38,319 nucleotides of DNA from an uncultured Clostridia bacterium (GCA_947629555.1 CANRED010000012.1:1-38319); one strand, 5' to 3'. Counted from the stretch's first letter, positions 1 to 10,040 are shown. Notes: generated by a model from the sequence alone, not told the origin. Made by a program: numbers and translations.

Positions 1-130
1 AAATAATTGTGTTTCTATTTATGTTTTTATTTGGTTTTTCAGTTTCTAGGCTACATAATGTGTGTGTGTGTGTGTGTACAGTAGCAAGGGTTATAGCGTT
101 TTGCATAATTTTATTTCTCCTTTGTGTTGC

Positions 131-157
131 GGGTCGATGTGGGCATCGACCCCTACA
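131..157. repeat. Short palindromic intergenic repeat, core gggtcgatgtgggcatcgacccctaca
   Basis: Same 27-nt core at 15508-15534 and 27559-27585; interrupted copy at 10041-10117; same-length variant inside a CDS at 13318-13344. Confidence 0.85.
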
Positions 158-198
158 AATAATTATTCACTATTCATTCTTCACTATTAACTATTCAC

Positions 199-237
199 TA
201 ATGAAATGAATTGTATGTAATACAATTCATTTCATTA
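199..237. repeat. Perfect 18-bp-arm hairpin (taatgaaatgaattgtat-gta-atacaattcatttcatta)
   Basis: Arms read directly as reverse complements; flanked by conserved tracts also found around 27638-27750. Confidence 0.8.
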
Positions 238-288
238 TAAATATATACCAATATGTTTCATTTTGCAATAGATTTTTACAAAAAAATA

Positions 289-307
289 GTGCACTTATAA
301 AGTGCAC
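289..307. terminator. Hairpin just 3' of the divIVA-like gene (gtgcact/agtgcac)
   Basis: Inverted repeat adjacent to the stop codon with A/T-rich flank. Confidence 0.5.
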
Positions 308-321
308 CTTGTTTTAATTTA

Positions 322-789
322 TTACTCATCTTTATTAATGTCTTTTAATATTTCTAATTGAGAAATTAATAATGATTCTGCTTTTGCTTTATATACATCT
401 AATTGTTTTGTTATATCAGCTAATTCTTTTTCTTTTAACATTATTTGATTATTTAATTCATCTACTCTTGTTCTTGCTGTCATTTCTGCATCTTTAATAA
501 TTTGATCTGCTTGTTGTTTTGCAGTATTTTTTACTTCATCTGCTGCAGTTTGTGCCATTATTAATGTATTTTGTAATGTGTTTTCTATACTTTTATATTT
601 TCCCATATCTGCTGTTAATGAATCTGCATTTCTTTTTAATTCTGTGTTTTCTTTATATAATTTTTCGTAGTCTACTGTAATTTCATCTAAAAATTCATCT
701 ACTTCGTCTACATTATATCCATTCATCATTTGTTTTCCAAATTTTTTATTTTCAATGTCTAATGGTGTTATCATTTTTGCTACCTCCAA
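322..789 (-). CDS. divIVA: DivIVA-domain cell division/polarity protein
   Basis: N-term ITPLDIENKKFGKQMMNGYNVDEVDEFLDEITVDYEKL is the DivIVA signature, followed by coiled coil; next to sepF. Confidence 0.85.
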   Translation of the reverse strand: MEVAKMITPLDIENKKFGKQMMNGYNVDEVDEFLDEITVDYEKLYKENTELKRNADSLTADMGKYKSIENTLQNTLIMAQTAADEVKNTAKQQADQIIKDAEMTARTRVDELNNQIMLKEKELADITKQLDVYKAKAESLLISQLEILKDINKDE

Positions 790-880
790 TTATTAAAAGT
801 ATTAATATATTTGCAATTAACTATTTTATTGCATTTATTCTTTAGTTATTTATTTAATTTTCATATGTTTTTATTAAATT

Positions 881-910
881 AATAGAACGACGAAAAAACA
901 TCGTTCTATT
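881..910. terminator. Hairpin 3' of sepF (aatagaacga/tcgttctatt)
   Basis: 10-bp inverted repeat just downstream of the stop codon. Confidence 0.5.
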
Positions 911-924
911 ATTTACATTTATAT

Positions 925-1395
925 TTAGTTATTTTTTAGCCAAGATACTGATAATTTACTTTTTATTTCTTCTCTTGCCATTTCATTAGCAATTTCGTAG
1001 TTTATAGGTGCTATTAAAAATATTGAATTAGATACTTTTTGTATATGTCCATCTAAAGCATGTACCCCACCACTTACAAAGTCTATAATACGTCTTGCAA
1101 CATCCTTATTAACATATTCTAAATTAACTATTATAGATTTCTTCTCTTTTAAATAATTACATATTTCTTCAGATTGTTCAAAAGTTGTTGGTTGTGATAT
1201 TACCATTTTAACTGGTTGAACTTGTGGCATATTTACAACTTTATTTCTTCTATTGAATATACCTTTTGTTTCTACTTCATCATTATCTTCTACTTCGTTA
1301 TAATCGTATCCATATATATCGTTTTCGTTTTCTTCAACCTCTTCTGATCCAGTATCAACTCCAAAAAAATCTAACACTTTATTTAATGCTCCCAC
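925..1395 (-). CDS. sepF: Cell division protein SepF
   Basis: Acidic N-term linker plus core VVNMPQVQPVKMVISQPTTFEQSEEICNYLKEKKSIIVNLEYVNKDVARRIIDFVSGGVHALDGHIQKVSNSIFLIAP. Confidence 0.92.
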   Translation of the reverse strand: MGALNKVLDFFGVDTGSEEVEENENDIYGYDYNEVEDNDEVETKGIFNRRNKVVNMPQVQPVKMVISQPTTFEQSEEICNYLKEKKSIIVNLEYVNKDVARRIIDFVSGGVHALDGHIQKVSNSIFLIAPINYEIANEMAREEIKSKLSVSWLKNN

Positions 1396-1521
1396 TATAA
1401 AAACCTCCTAAAATAATTTTTTCCTTCGTATCCATTTTTTTCATATATATAGTATCTTACTTTTTTTTTATATTGTCAATAGTTTTTTTGTTTGTAATCA
1501 TTTTTTAATATTGTTGTAATA

Positions 1522-2778
1522 TTATTGTAACATTTCGCTTTTTGGTTTTGATATTATTTCGTCATATAATGCAACATTATTCATCTTTTTGATTTCTTCT
1601 GTTGAAAATCCTTTTTCAGTTAACTCAGTTGTTTTGTAGTTATCAACTAATGTATAGCTCTTGGTTTCTTTTAATTTTTTTATTAATATTTTATCTAAAT
1701 ATCCTGCTCTGTTCCTTATTATGTATGCTAAATTATTTTCATCATATATTATTGCAGAATTTGGTACTTTTAGTCCTGTTGAACTCCACCATATTATTTC
1801 AAATGATATTTTTCTATAATTTATTAATTCTTCAACTTGACTTGTTATTTTAAGTACTATAAGAACTTCATCGCTATTTTCTTGTAGTGCTTTATATTCA
1901 ATTGTTGCATCAATTTCTTCACTAGTTGCTAATCTAATTTTTACTTGATCTCCTACCTTACTATTTATGGCATTTTCTGTATTCATTATTGTAGCAATAT
2001 AACATTCAAAATTATTTATTACTTTTCCCTCTTCATTATTAGTTGCAACGATTTGTCCAGTTTTTATATCTAAACCTTCTAATAGTTCTTTATTTAATGT
2101 GCTGAAATCCGTTGGAGTTAGTATATTCTCTAAATTATCTACTCTATATGATACCACCCCACTTGTAGGAGCTGTTACATATTCTGCAGTATTTGTTAAT
2201 TTTGATTCATATATGCTTCTTTCTTCATATAATTGCTTTATATATGAACCTATAGGACTATTCTCCCCTGCTATTTTAGACTTTTTATTCAAATATGTAT
2301 TTATATCATTTTTATATTCTCTTATCTTTTCTGTGTCTGTATATGTACTTAAATTTTCAATTCTACTCTCTATTTGCTTATCCAAAGATTTTATATCTGC
2401 AGGTAATACTTCTGTCTGTTTTTCTAATGCTTCATCTATTTTAGTATCTATTTGCTTTATTTGTTGTATTATTTCCTCTTCATCACTATTATAATATCTA
2501 AAAACTGATTCTCCTTTAGCAACTTTTTCTCCTTCTGATTTTATTGGCACCAAGCCATTTTGATAGTTACTACCTTTTATTACTGTTTCTTCTCTAATTA
2601 AGTACCCAATAGTTGGTTCTTCTAAAGAAACTTTTCCATATTCTATAATAAAAACATCTGTTGGAGATTGTACTAAACTTATAATTGCATATAATATATA
2701 TGCCAATATTACTATTGCTGCAATTACAAATAATATATTATATTTTTTATTATATTTTTTCTTTTTTCTTTTGTCCAA
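1522..2778 (-). CDS. HlyD-like membrane-anchored adaptor/efflux protein
   Basis: N-terminal TM, coiled coil, and barrel-sandwich segments (EYVTAPTSGVVSYRVDNLE); adjacent to sepF. Confidence 0.6.
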   Translation of the reverse strand: MDKRKKKKYNKKYNILFVIAAIVILAYILYAIISLVQSPTDVFIIEYGKVSLEEPTIGYLIREETVIKGSNYQNGLVPIKSEGEKVAKGESVFRYYNSDEEEIIQQIKQIDTKIDEALEKQTEVLPADIKSLDKQIESRIENLSTYTDTEKIREYKNDINTYLNKKSKIAGENSPIGSYIKQLYEERSIYESKLTNTAEYVTAPTSGVVSYRVDNLENILTPTDFSTLNKELLEGLDIKTGQIVATNNEEGKVINNFECYIATIMNTENAINSKVGDQVKIRLATSEEIDATIEYKALQENSDEVLIVLKITSQVEELINYRKISFEIIWWSSTGLKVPNSAIIYDENNLAYIIRNRAGYLDKILIKKLKETKSYTLVDNYKTTELTEKGFSTEEIKKMNNVALYDEIISKPKSEMLQ

Positions 2779-2807
2779 TCAATTTCATCCCTTTCAAAAT
2801 TGGATTA

Positions 2808-3722
2808 TTATAAATAGTTCATTATTTCCTTTATATTATCCTGCTGTGGTTTTAATCCGTCCATCCATATTATATTTTTATTCTTTCTAAACCATGTTAA
2901 TTGCCTTTTAGCATATCTCCTTGATTCCATTTTAATTTTATCTATCATTTCCTCTTTTGTTAATTCTTTGTTAAAATATTGTACTACTTCTTTATAGCCT
3001 AAGCTTTGCATTGCTGTTTGAATATTATCATATTTTTTTACTAATTTACGTACCTCATCTATAAGCCCATTATCTATCATTATATCTACTCTTTTATTTA
3101 TTCTATCATAAAGTTTAGCTCTATCCATATTTATTGCAAAAACTATATACTCATAAGGCACTTCATTTTGCCTTGACTCTATATTTTGTTGTGTTTTTGT
3201 TTTTCCTGTTTGTTTATATATTTCTAATACTCGTATTATTCTTTTTTTATCATTTGGACTAATAATTTTCATAGCTTCTGGATCTATTTTACATGCTTTA
3301 TCATATAATTCTTGTAATTTTCCTTCTTCTGCCATTTTATTTAACTCTTCTCTATACTTCAAATCTATTTGAATTTCTTGAAATTCAATTCCATATATTA
3401 AAGAATCTATATATAATCCAGTACCTCCAACTACTATTGGTGTTTTTCCTTTTTTTATAATTTTATCTATGCAAGATAATGCATCCTTCTTATACTGTGA
3501 CACACTGTATCTTTCTTCTGGAGATACAAAATCTATCATATAATGCTTTATATTTTGCATTTCTTCAGGCGTCGGTTTTGCAGTTCCTATATTCATGTCT
3601 TTATAAATCTGCATAGAATCTGCAGATACTATTTCTCCATTTATTTGTTTTGCTAATTCTATTGATAATGATGTTTTCCCTGAGGCTGTTGGTCCTGCTA
3701 TTACAATTACTTTTGGCTTCAT
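2808..3722 (-). CDS. miaA: tRNA dimethylallyltransferase MiaA
   Basis: VIVIAGPTASGKTSLSIELAKQ...EIVSADSMQIYKDMNIGTAKP...RRYAKRQLTWFRKNKNIIWMD. Confidence 0.97.
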   Translation of the reverse strand: MKPKVIVIAGPTASGKTSLSIELAKQINGEIVSADSMQIYKDMNIGTAKPTPEEMQNIKHYMIDFVSPEERYSVSQYKKDALSCIDKIIKKGKTPIVVGGTGLYIDSLIYGIEFQEIQIDLKYREELNKMAEEGKLQELYDKACKIDPEAMKIISPNDKKRIIRVLEIYKQTGKTKTQQNIESRQNEVPYEYIVFAINMDRAKLYDRINKRVDIMIDNGLIDEVRKLVKKYDNIQTAMQSLGYKEVVQYFNKELTKEEMIDKIKMESRRYAKRQLTWFRKNKNIIWMDGLKPQQDNIKEIMNYL

Positions 3723-3806
3723 AAATTTTTTCCTTTTTTAGATTATTGATTTAATACTTTGGCGTTCGGTTGGAGCTGTTACCAAAGAGGCAATACACCT
3801 TGGTTC

Positions 3807-5948
3807 CTATTTCCTATTAAATTTTCTTTCTATATCGTATTTGCTCATTTTTATTGCTGTTGGTCTTCCATGAGGACATGTGAACGGATTTGGCAATACT
3901 AATAATTTTTCCATTAAACTATCTACCTCTTCTTTTGTTAATGCCATATTAGCTTTTACAGAAGCTTTGCATGCTATAGTTGCAATAAATTTATCTTCTT
4001 TTTCTTGTCTTGCTGTAAGTGCAACCGTATCAATTTCATCTAATATTTCTAAAAACAATTCTTTTGTATCTAATTCCATACATATATTAGGAACTCCTGT
4101 AAGCTTTATTGTGTTATCTCCAAATTCCTCTAATGTAAATCCTGCTTTTTCAAACATATCAAAATTTTCTCTAACAATATCCATTTCTTTATGTGTTAAT
4201 GTTATAACATCTGGTAACAACATTAATTGTGAATCTTTTTCCATATCACTATAAAAATTCTTTTTTACCTTTTCATAAGTAACTCTTTCATGTGCTGCAT
4301 GTTGGTCTATAATATACATTTCGTTATCTAATTCTATAATTATGTATGTTGAAAAAACAATACCTATAAATTTATAGTTTGGAATTTTATTATATTCTTC
4401 TTTTTCTTCAAATACAGATATATTTTCTCCATCTGCTAATTTTAATCCATAAGAATCTATTGTTTCTACTTCTTGTTCGTTTACCGCTGTTGATGGTAAT
4501 TTTCCAAAAGTTCTAACATACATTTCATCAAATTTATTTTTATCTTCTGCCAAAGTATCTTCTGGTACAGAGTATTCTATTTTATCTGTCATCTCTCTTT
4601 TCTTATTTAGAATATCTGTCATAGCATCTACCTGCTCTTCTGTAGGTGTTTTTATAACATCTGTATCTTCTTCTGGCTTTTCATCTACCACATCTTTTAT
4701 TGTTTCTATAACCGCTGTAGTTTCTGGAACATTTGTAGTTTCTTCATTTGAACTATCTTGTTGTTTTGTTTCTCTATTTTTATATAATTCTCCAATAATA
4801 TTATTTGGTGCTTCTACTTCTATTTCTTCCTTTTTTCTCTTAAATAAACTTATAAAACTAGGAATTTTTGCTTTATCCTCTGCAACATTATCATCTTCAG
4901 AATTTTCATTTGTTTTTTCCTCAACACTTTCATTTGATGTATTTGTGTTTTTTACTAATTCTTCGTTTAATAATGATTGTTTTATTGATGAGTACAATGC
5001 TTTAAATATTTTTTGTTCCTCCTCAAATCTTATTTCTAATTTAGCTGGATGTACATTAACATCTATTTTATTTGGAGCAACTTCTATATTTATTACTACA
5101 AATCCATACTTTCCTATTGGTAGTAAACCTTTATATGCCTGCTCTACTGCTGATGATAATGTTTTATTCTTTACATATCTTTTATTTACAAAAAATATTT
5201 GATTTATTCTGTTGCTTCTACCTATTTCTGGTTTTCCTGCAACGCCTTCTATTTTTATATCTTCATATTCTAAATTTACCGGTACTACTCCTTCTGCAAT
5301 TTCTTTTCCAAAAATACTGTATATTGTATCTTGTAAACTTCCATTTCCTGAAGTTTGTATTATAGTTTTTCCTGAATTTACTAACTTCATTGAAATACTT
5401 GTATTTGCTAACGCTAATCTTGTTACAACGTCTTCTATATATCCCGCTTCTGTAAAATCCTTCTTTAAAAACTTATATCTTACAGGAGTATTATAAAACA
5501 AATCTGTTACTGTTATTGTTGTACCAACTGGGCAACCTGTTTCTCCACTTTCTAGCACTTTTCCGCCTTCAATTACTACTTTATAACCTACCTCGGTATC
5601 TGGAGTTCTTGATACCATCTCAACATGTGCAATAGCTGCAATACTTGCCAATGCCTCACCTCTAAACCCCATAGAAGTTATGTTTTCCAAATCATCAGCT
5701 ACTCTTATTTTGCTTGTTGCGTGTCTTTCAAATGCATATTCCATATCGTCTGGTGCAATTCCCTTTCCATTATCTGTTATTCTTATATATGATATTCCAC
5801 CATTTTGTACTTCTACTGTTATTTTATCTGCACCTGCATCTATTGAATTTTCCATCATCTCTTTTACTACTGATGCTGGTCTTTCTATAACTTCTCCAGC
5901 AGCTATTTTATTTATTGTTAAATCATCTAATACAACAATATTTCCCAT
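3807..5948 (-). CDS. mutL: DNA mismatch repair protein MutL
   Basis: IDAGADKITVEVQNGGISYIRITDNGKGI, GFRGEALASIAA, C-terminal QHAAHERVTYEK and CPHGRPT motifs. Confidence 0.97.
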   Translation of the reverse strand: MGNIVVLDDLTINKIAAGEVIERPASVVKEMMENSIDAGADKITVEVQNGGISYIRITDNGKGIAPDDMEYAFERHATSKIRVADDLENITSMGFRGEALASIAAIAHVEMVSRTPDTEVGYKVVIEGGKVLESGETGCPVGTTITVTDLFYNTPVRYKFLKKDFTEAGYIEDVVTRLALANTSISMKLVNSGKTIIQTSGNGSLQDTIYSIFGKEIAEGVVPVNLEYEDIKIEGVAGKPEIGRSNRINQIFFVNKRYVKNKTLSSAVEQAYKGLLPIGKYGFVVINIEVAPNKIDVNVHPAKLEIRFEEEQKIFKALYSSIKQSLLNEELVKNTNTSNESVEEKTNENSEDDNVAEDKAKIPSFISLFKRKKEEIEVEAPNNIIGELYKNRETKQQDSSNEETTNVPETTAVIETIKDVVDEKPEEDTDVIKTPTEEQVDAMTDILNKKREMTDKIEYSVPEDTLAEDKNKFDEMYVRTFGKLPSTAVNEQEVETIDSYGLKLADGENISVFEEKEEYNKIPNYKFIGIVFSTYIIIELDNEMYIIDQHAAHERVTYEKVKKNFYSDMEKDSQLMLLPDVITLTHKEMDIVRENFDMFEKAGFTLEEFGDNTIKLTGVPNICMELDTKELFLEILDEIDTVALTARQEKEDKFIATIACKASVKANMALTKEEVDSLMEKLLVLPNPFTCPHGRPTAIKMSKYDIERKFNRK

Positions 5949-6131
5949 TATTTATAACATTCCTTTCCGTTTTTTAACCTATACGAATTATATCATTAAA
6001 TAGTATTTTTTGTATAGTTTTTAGCAAAAATTTATTACTTTTTTCGTGCTATGCTTTTGCCTCCTATGTTTTTACCTAATTGTGCTATGGCTTTGAAAAA
6101 TGATAATATTTGTATCGTGAGGTGTAAAATA

Positions 6132-6359
6132 ATGGAAGAATGGGGTAGCGTAGATCTTAAATTAGACAATTTTTTGAAAAAAAATCATATTAGTAGATCA
6201 AGTTTGTCTAGAAATGGTCAAATCTATTACAAACAATTACTAAAATATTGTAATAATGACATGCAAAAAGTAGATTTAAACTTATTAGCAAGGATTTGTA
6301 AAACTCTTAATTGTGAAATAGGAGATATTATTACATATACTCCGCCAAAAGCTAATTAA
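6132..6359 (+). CDS. Small XRE/Cro-type HTH regulator
   Basis: KLDNFLKKNHISRSSLSRN...DLNLLARICKTLNCEIGDIITYTPP; start chosen at internal ATG rather than the ORF-track start. Confidence 0.75.
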   Translation: MEEWGSVDLKLDNFLKKNHISRSSLSRNGQIYYKQLLKYCNNDMQKVDLNLLARICKTLNCEIGDIITYTPPKAN

Positions 6360-6455
6360 TTTTAATTATTCGACACATTTTTTGTTTTTTTTCATATTAT
6401 ATAATAGGTTGTATATGTATACTTCCAAATATTATTAAAAAAGGATTTGATTTGT

Positions 6456-6911
6456 ATGGATTTCAACAAAGAAATGTGTCCAGTTGTTAAAGTTGATGGA
6501 TTTATAGAAAAAGGTAAACAATTCGATATCGAAATCAATTTACCAGAAGACGATAGAAACGTTATATTTGGAGTAATAAAGGATTGTTACAAAGATCCAG
6601 TTGCAGATGCTGTAGTTAAACTAATTGAAGTTTGCTATGAATATGGTAAAGAAGAAAGAAAACCTGTTTCTCACACATTTACAGACAAAAATGGAGAATT
6701 CGTTTTTGGACCACTTTGCCCAGATAAAACTTATGAAATTCTTGTATGGGTAAATAAAGTACGTCATGTTAAATTATGTGCTGAATGTAAACATCAAGGA
6801 AAATGTTTAAAAGGTGTAACTTTAGATCCTTGCGATTTTCATAAAGAACCTTGTAAAGAAGATTGCTGCTGTGACGAAAAGCCATCTAACGATTGCAAGA
6901 AAACATTATAA
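6456..6911 (+). CDS. Carboxypeptidase-regulatory-like (Ig-like) domain protein with Cys-rich tail
   Basis: VIFGVIKDCYKDPVADAVVKLIEV...HTFTDKNGEFVFGPLCPDKTYEI; Cys-rich C-terminus CDFHKEPCKEDCCCDEKPSNDC; start 6447 (TTG) also possible. Confidence 0.6.
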   Translation: MDFNKEMCPVVKVDGFIEKGKQFDIEINLPEDDRNVIFGVIKDCYKDPVADAVVKLIEVCYEYGKEERKPVSHTFTDKNGEFVFGPLCPDKTYEILVWVNKVRHVKLCAECKHQGKCLKGVTLDPCDFHKEPCKEDCCCDEKPSNDCKKTL

Positions 6912-6918
6912 TTATTTT

Positions 6919-6943
6919 AAGGAACGATTAATAATCGTTCCTT
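6919..6943. terminator. Bidirectional hairpin (aaggaacgatt-aat-aatcgttcctt) between convergent genes
   Basis: 11-bp perfect arms between convergent stop codons. Confidence 0.75.
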
Positions 6944-7620
6944 TATGTATTTACTGGTAATAATTTATCATTTTCCGAAATTATCTTATATATTTTCATT
7001 TTTAATCTATATTTTTTATTTTCCTGTATTACTAACATCCATAAATAACCTAAAATTAGTACTATTCCTATATTTTGTATCAAAAGTATTCCTATACTTG
7101 ATATTATCGTTAAAATAATAATTAGTATATTAGATAATTTATATGTAATAATATCCGCTTCTTTAGCATTACTAGTTATCTGTATTATATATTTTAAAAT
7201 TCTTCCTCCATCTAATGGATATAAAGGTATTAAATTAAACATTCCAATTAACATATTAGCATAAATAATATCCTCTTCCCAATTATTACACATTCCTAAT
7301 ATAACAATAATTAAATTAACTATTGGTCCTGCAGATGCTATAATCATTTTTTTCATAATATATTTATTACTATAATCTTCAAAGTTTATTGATATTCCAA
7401 ATGGCATTATATTAATACTTTTTACTTTTAATCCTAAAATAATTCCTGTAACCAAATGACCTAATTCATGAATGAATGCGAAAATCATTAGTATTGTATA
7501 TATTCTTATCTGTTTTGTTAGATAAAATATTATAGCAAAAATAAATATTTGTAAATTTATTTTTATTCTCATTCTGCCCTCCTTTATAATTACACATCTC
7601 TTATATAGGGCTGCAATCAC
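6943..7620 (-). CDS. spoIVFB: Site-2 (M50) metalloprotease, SpoIVFB-like
   Basis: FIHELGHLVTGIILGL (HExxH) and NLIPLYPLDGGRIL motif, multiple TM. Confidence 0.85.
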   Translation of the reverse strand: MIAALYKRCVIIKEGRMRIKINLQIFIFAIIFYLTKQIRIYTILMIFAFIHELGHLVTGIILGLKVKSINIMPFGISINFEDYSNKYIMKKMIIASAGPIVNLIIVILGMCNNWEEDIIYANMLIGMFNLIPLYPLDGGRILKYIIQITSNAKEADIITYKLSNILIIILTIISSIGILLIQNIGIVLILGYLWMLVIQENKKYRLKMKIYKIISENDKLLPVNT

Positions 7621-7630
7621 GCGTTATCCA

Positions 7631-8563
7631 CTACTGAAAAATCATTTCGGGGTCAACATATCTACCTGATTTTCTTATTTCAAAATGTAAATGTGGTCCT
7701 GTAGCATTTCCGGTTTGACCAACTTCTCCTATTTGCTGACCCTGTACTATAACATCTCCTTTATTTACATATAATTTACTGCAATGACCATATATTGTTA
7801 ATATATCATCTTTTTGTATTTGTATGCATTTCCCGTAACCTGCAAGTTCACCAGCTTCTACCACAGTTCCATCCATACTTGCTAAAATAACCGTGCCCTC
7901 ATTTGCAGCTATATCTAACCCCACATGATATGGAGATATAACTTCTTCTGTTTGTGTTCTCACTCCAAACCTTGAAGTAATCTGACCTTTTATTGGATTT
8001 ATTAAAGAATATTCTTGCTTTATTTCATTTGCATCTAACTGTGCTTGATTTAGGCTACTTTCCTCCACTTTCATAACTTTTTCATTTTCTATAGAAGCAG
8101 ATAAAGTTTCTACTTTGGTTTCTTGCACCTGTGCACTATTGTTTTCTACATTTTCTACGGCATCTGTATTCTCCGTGTTCTCAACATTTTCAGTATTTTC
8201 CTCTTGTGTGTTTTCTTCTTTTGGAGTTTCTTCATTTTGTTCACTAAAATATTTATAATTATTTATATAATTAGCTACTTTACAATACATTTCTTGTATA
8301 TCTATATCATAAGATAAAACTTGATTTGTTTTTTCTATTACATCTTTTGAAAATATAAAATTATAATTTTTAATTACATAATATGAGCAATATATTAAAA
8401 GGCAAATTACTATTTGAATCATCATTTTTTTTAATAAATATTTTTGATTTGATACAGGAACATTTACTGTTTTGTTACTTTCTTTAGCATTAATGCCCTT
8501 CTTTCTATAATAAATTTCCTCAGCTCTTCTCAATTTTTCATCTGGAGTTAAAACTCTTTCCAT
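7631..8563 (-). CDS. Membrane-anchored M23 (LytM) peptidase, SpoIVFA/SpoIIQ-like
   Basis: ITSRFGVRTQ...YHVGLDIAANEGTVILASMDGTVVEAG...TGNATGPHLHFEIRKSGRYVDPE; paired with spoIVFB; start set at MERVLTPDEK. Confidence 0.85.
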   Translation of the reverse strand: MERVLTPDEKLRRAEEIYYRKKGINAKESNKTVNVPVSNQKYLLKKMMIQIVICLLIYCSYYVIKNYNFIFSKDVIEKTNQVLSYDIDIQEMYCKVANYINNYKYFSEQNEETPKEENTQEENTENVENTENTDAVENVENNSAQVQETKVETLSASIENEKVMKVEESSLNQAQLDANEIKQEYSLINPIKGQITSRFGVRTQTEEVISPYHVGLDIAANEGTVILASMDGTVVEAGELAGYGKCIQIQKDDILTIYGHCSKLYVNKGDVIVQGQQIGEVGQTGNATGPHLHFEIRKSGRYVDPEMIFQ

Positions 8564-8718
8564 AAAAAATACACCTCTTCCTTTGTTACACATACTCTTT
8601 TTCATTAATGTATATGTGGAAAAGATGCATTTTATGATAAAAAATATATACCTTAATAGCAGTAGTATATAAAATGTATACATTTTATTAATTCTCTCTT
8701 ATTTTTATTGTTTTGATA

Positions 8719-9057
8719 TTATAACATGCTTACAACCAATACTATTGCCATTATAATTGTAGCAATCTGCATTCTTCTATATCCTTTTTCTAATTTTTTA
8801 TTATCCTTCTTATTTTTTGTTATCTTTTGATTTTCTACAGTAGAAATATAATTACTAATCACCATTTGTGCTTCTTTTACTATATAATCTTTAGGTTTAT
8901 CTATATTTTTTATTTCTTTTTTATTAGCTTCATTTTCTATATGCTTTCTTATATACCCCATTCGTTTTTTATCACCTTTTAATATAACAATTGCCTCTTC
9001 AATTATATTTGATGGCAAATCTTTTAACACAACAATATTCTTAACATTATCCTCCAT
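8719..9057 (-). CDS. Hypothetical protein with C-terminal TM anchor
   Basis: ORF with ggaggt RBS; hydrophobic C-term MQIATIIMAIVLVVSML; family not recognised. Confidence 0.6.
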   Translation of the reverse strand: MEDNVKNIVVLKDLPSNIIEEAIVILKGDKKRMGYIRKHIENEANKKEIKNIDKPKDYIVKEAQMVISNYISTVENQKITKNKKDNKKLEKGYRRMQIATIIMAIVLVVSML

Positions 9058-9121
9058 TTTTTACCTCCTTGGAAAAACTATGTATATATTAATTTTTTCC
9101 AATTTTTCCAAGTTTATACAC

Positions 9122-9661
9122 TTATATATTTATAACATTATATATTCCACTTGACACTATATCTGCCATATTTATCACTAAGCCTAATGAAGTATTTTGC
9201 AAAAGTTTAAAATTATATTGTGGCACATTTACATTTTGAGATACAATTCCTTTAATGCTTATATCTCCTATATAATTTATATTTTTATTTAATGCTTTTC
9301 CTAAATACATCCCGTTATTTTCTACAACAATTTTTCCTATATTGTCTTTTTTAGATATTGCTGAATCTATTGCTATTATAAATGGTTTTTCATATTTATT
9401 TCTAATATGCATTATAATATCATTTGCATTATTTGCACATATATTTTCACTTAGATGCCCATATACCTCTACCTCTTCTATATTTCTAAACAAATACCTT
9501 AACTTGTACCCAACAATTGGTCCAAAGGCATCTCCAATTACTTTATCAGTTCCTACACAAAAAAATATTACTTTATCATATTCATTTTCACATACTTGTT
9601 TTTTTAATTTAACTGCAAAATCTTTTACAAAGTTATCATATAGCTCTTTTTTTGTTAACAT
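9122..9661 (-). CDS. yyaC: YyaC-like sporulation protein (GPR-related fold)
   Basis: VIFFCVGTDKVIGDAFGPIVGYKLR...FIIAIDSAISKKDNIGKIVVENNGMYLGKALNKNINYIGDISIKGIV. Confidence 0.85.
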   Translation of the reverse strand: MLTKKELYDNFVKDFAVKLKKQVCENEYDKVIFFCVGTDKVIGDAFGPIVGYKLRYLFRNIEEVEVYGHLSENICANNANDIIMHIRNKYEKPFIIAIDSAISKKDNIGKIVVENNGMYLGKALNKNINYIGDISIKGIVSQNVNVPQYNFKLLQNTSLGLVINMADIVSSGIYNVINI

Positions 9662-9715
9662 ATAATCTCCTTCTTATAATGCATTGTTATAAAATTATAT
9701 GTTATTATTATATTT

Positions 9716-9964
9716 TTATTCATTCTTACTAGCTGCTATTATTATATTTACGGTTTCTGATTTTTTATACTTTTTTATTATATCTTCTGAAAATCCTGCT
9801 AATTCATTTGAAATAATAATTGTTTTATATTGCTTGTTCACCAAATCTTGTATCCTTTTATCCGTGTCTTCTGGTTCCTCTACATCATATACATCAAAGC
9901 CAATATTTTTAAATATTTTAAAACTATTTTTATCCTGTTTCAATTTTAACCAAGAAATTTTCAT
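9716..9964 (-). CDS. Small protein resembling V-type ATPase subunit F fold (orphan)
   Basis: IGFDVYDVEEPEDTDKRIQDLVNKQYKTIIISNELAGFSEDIIKKYKKSETVNIIIAAS; start set at MKISWLK because the upstream extension runs through intergenic repeats. Confidence 0.45.
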   Translation of the reverse strand: MKISWLKLKQDKNSFKIFKNIGFDVYDVEEPEDTDKRIQDLVNKQYKTIIISNELAGFSEDIIKKYKKSETVNIIIAASKNE

Positions 9965-10040
9965 ATAATCACCAGTTTTATTTTTTGTTTTTTTATATTT
10001 ATTATACAAATTATTAACAAAAAAGGTGGCTTCGCCACGC

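Noticed and set aside
9-209. 66-aa ORF at window start
   Set aside because: Runs through a TG microsatellite and intergenic repeats; no RBS or family signature.
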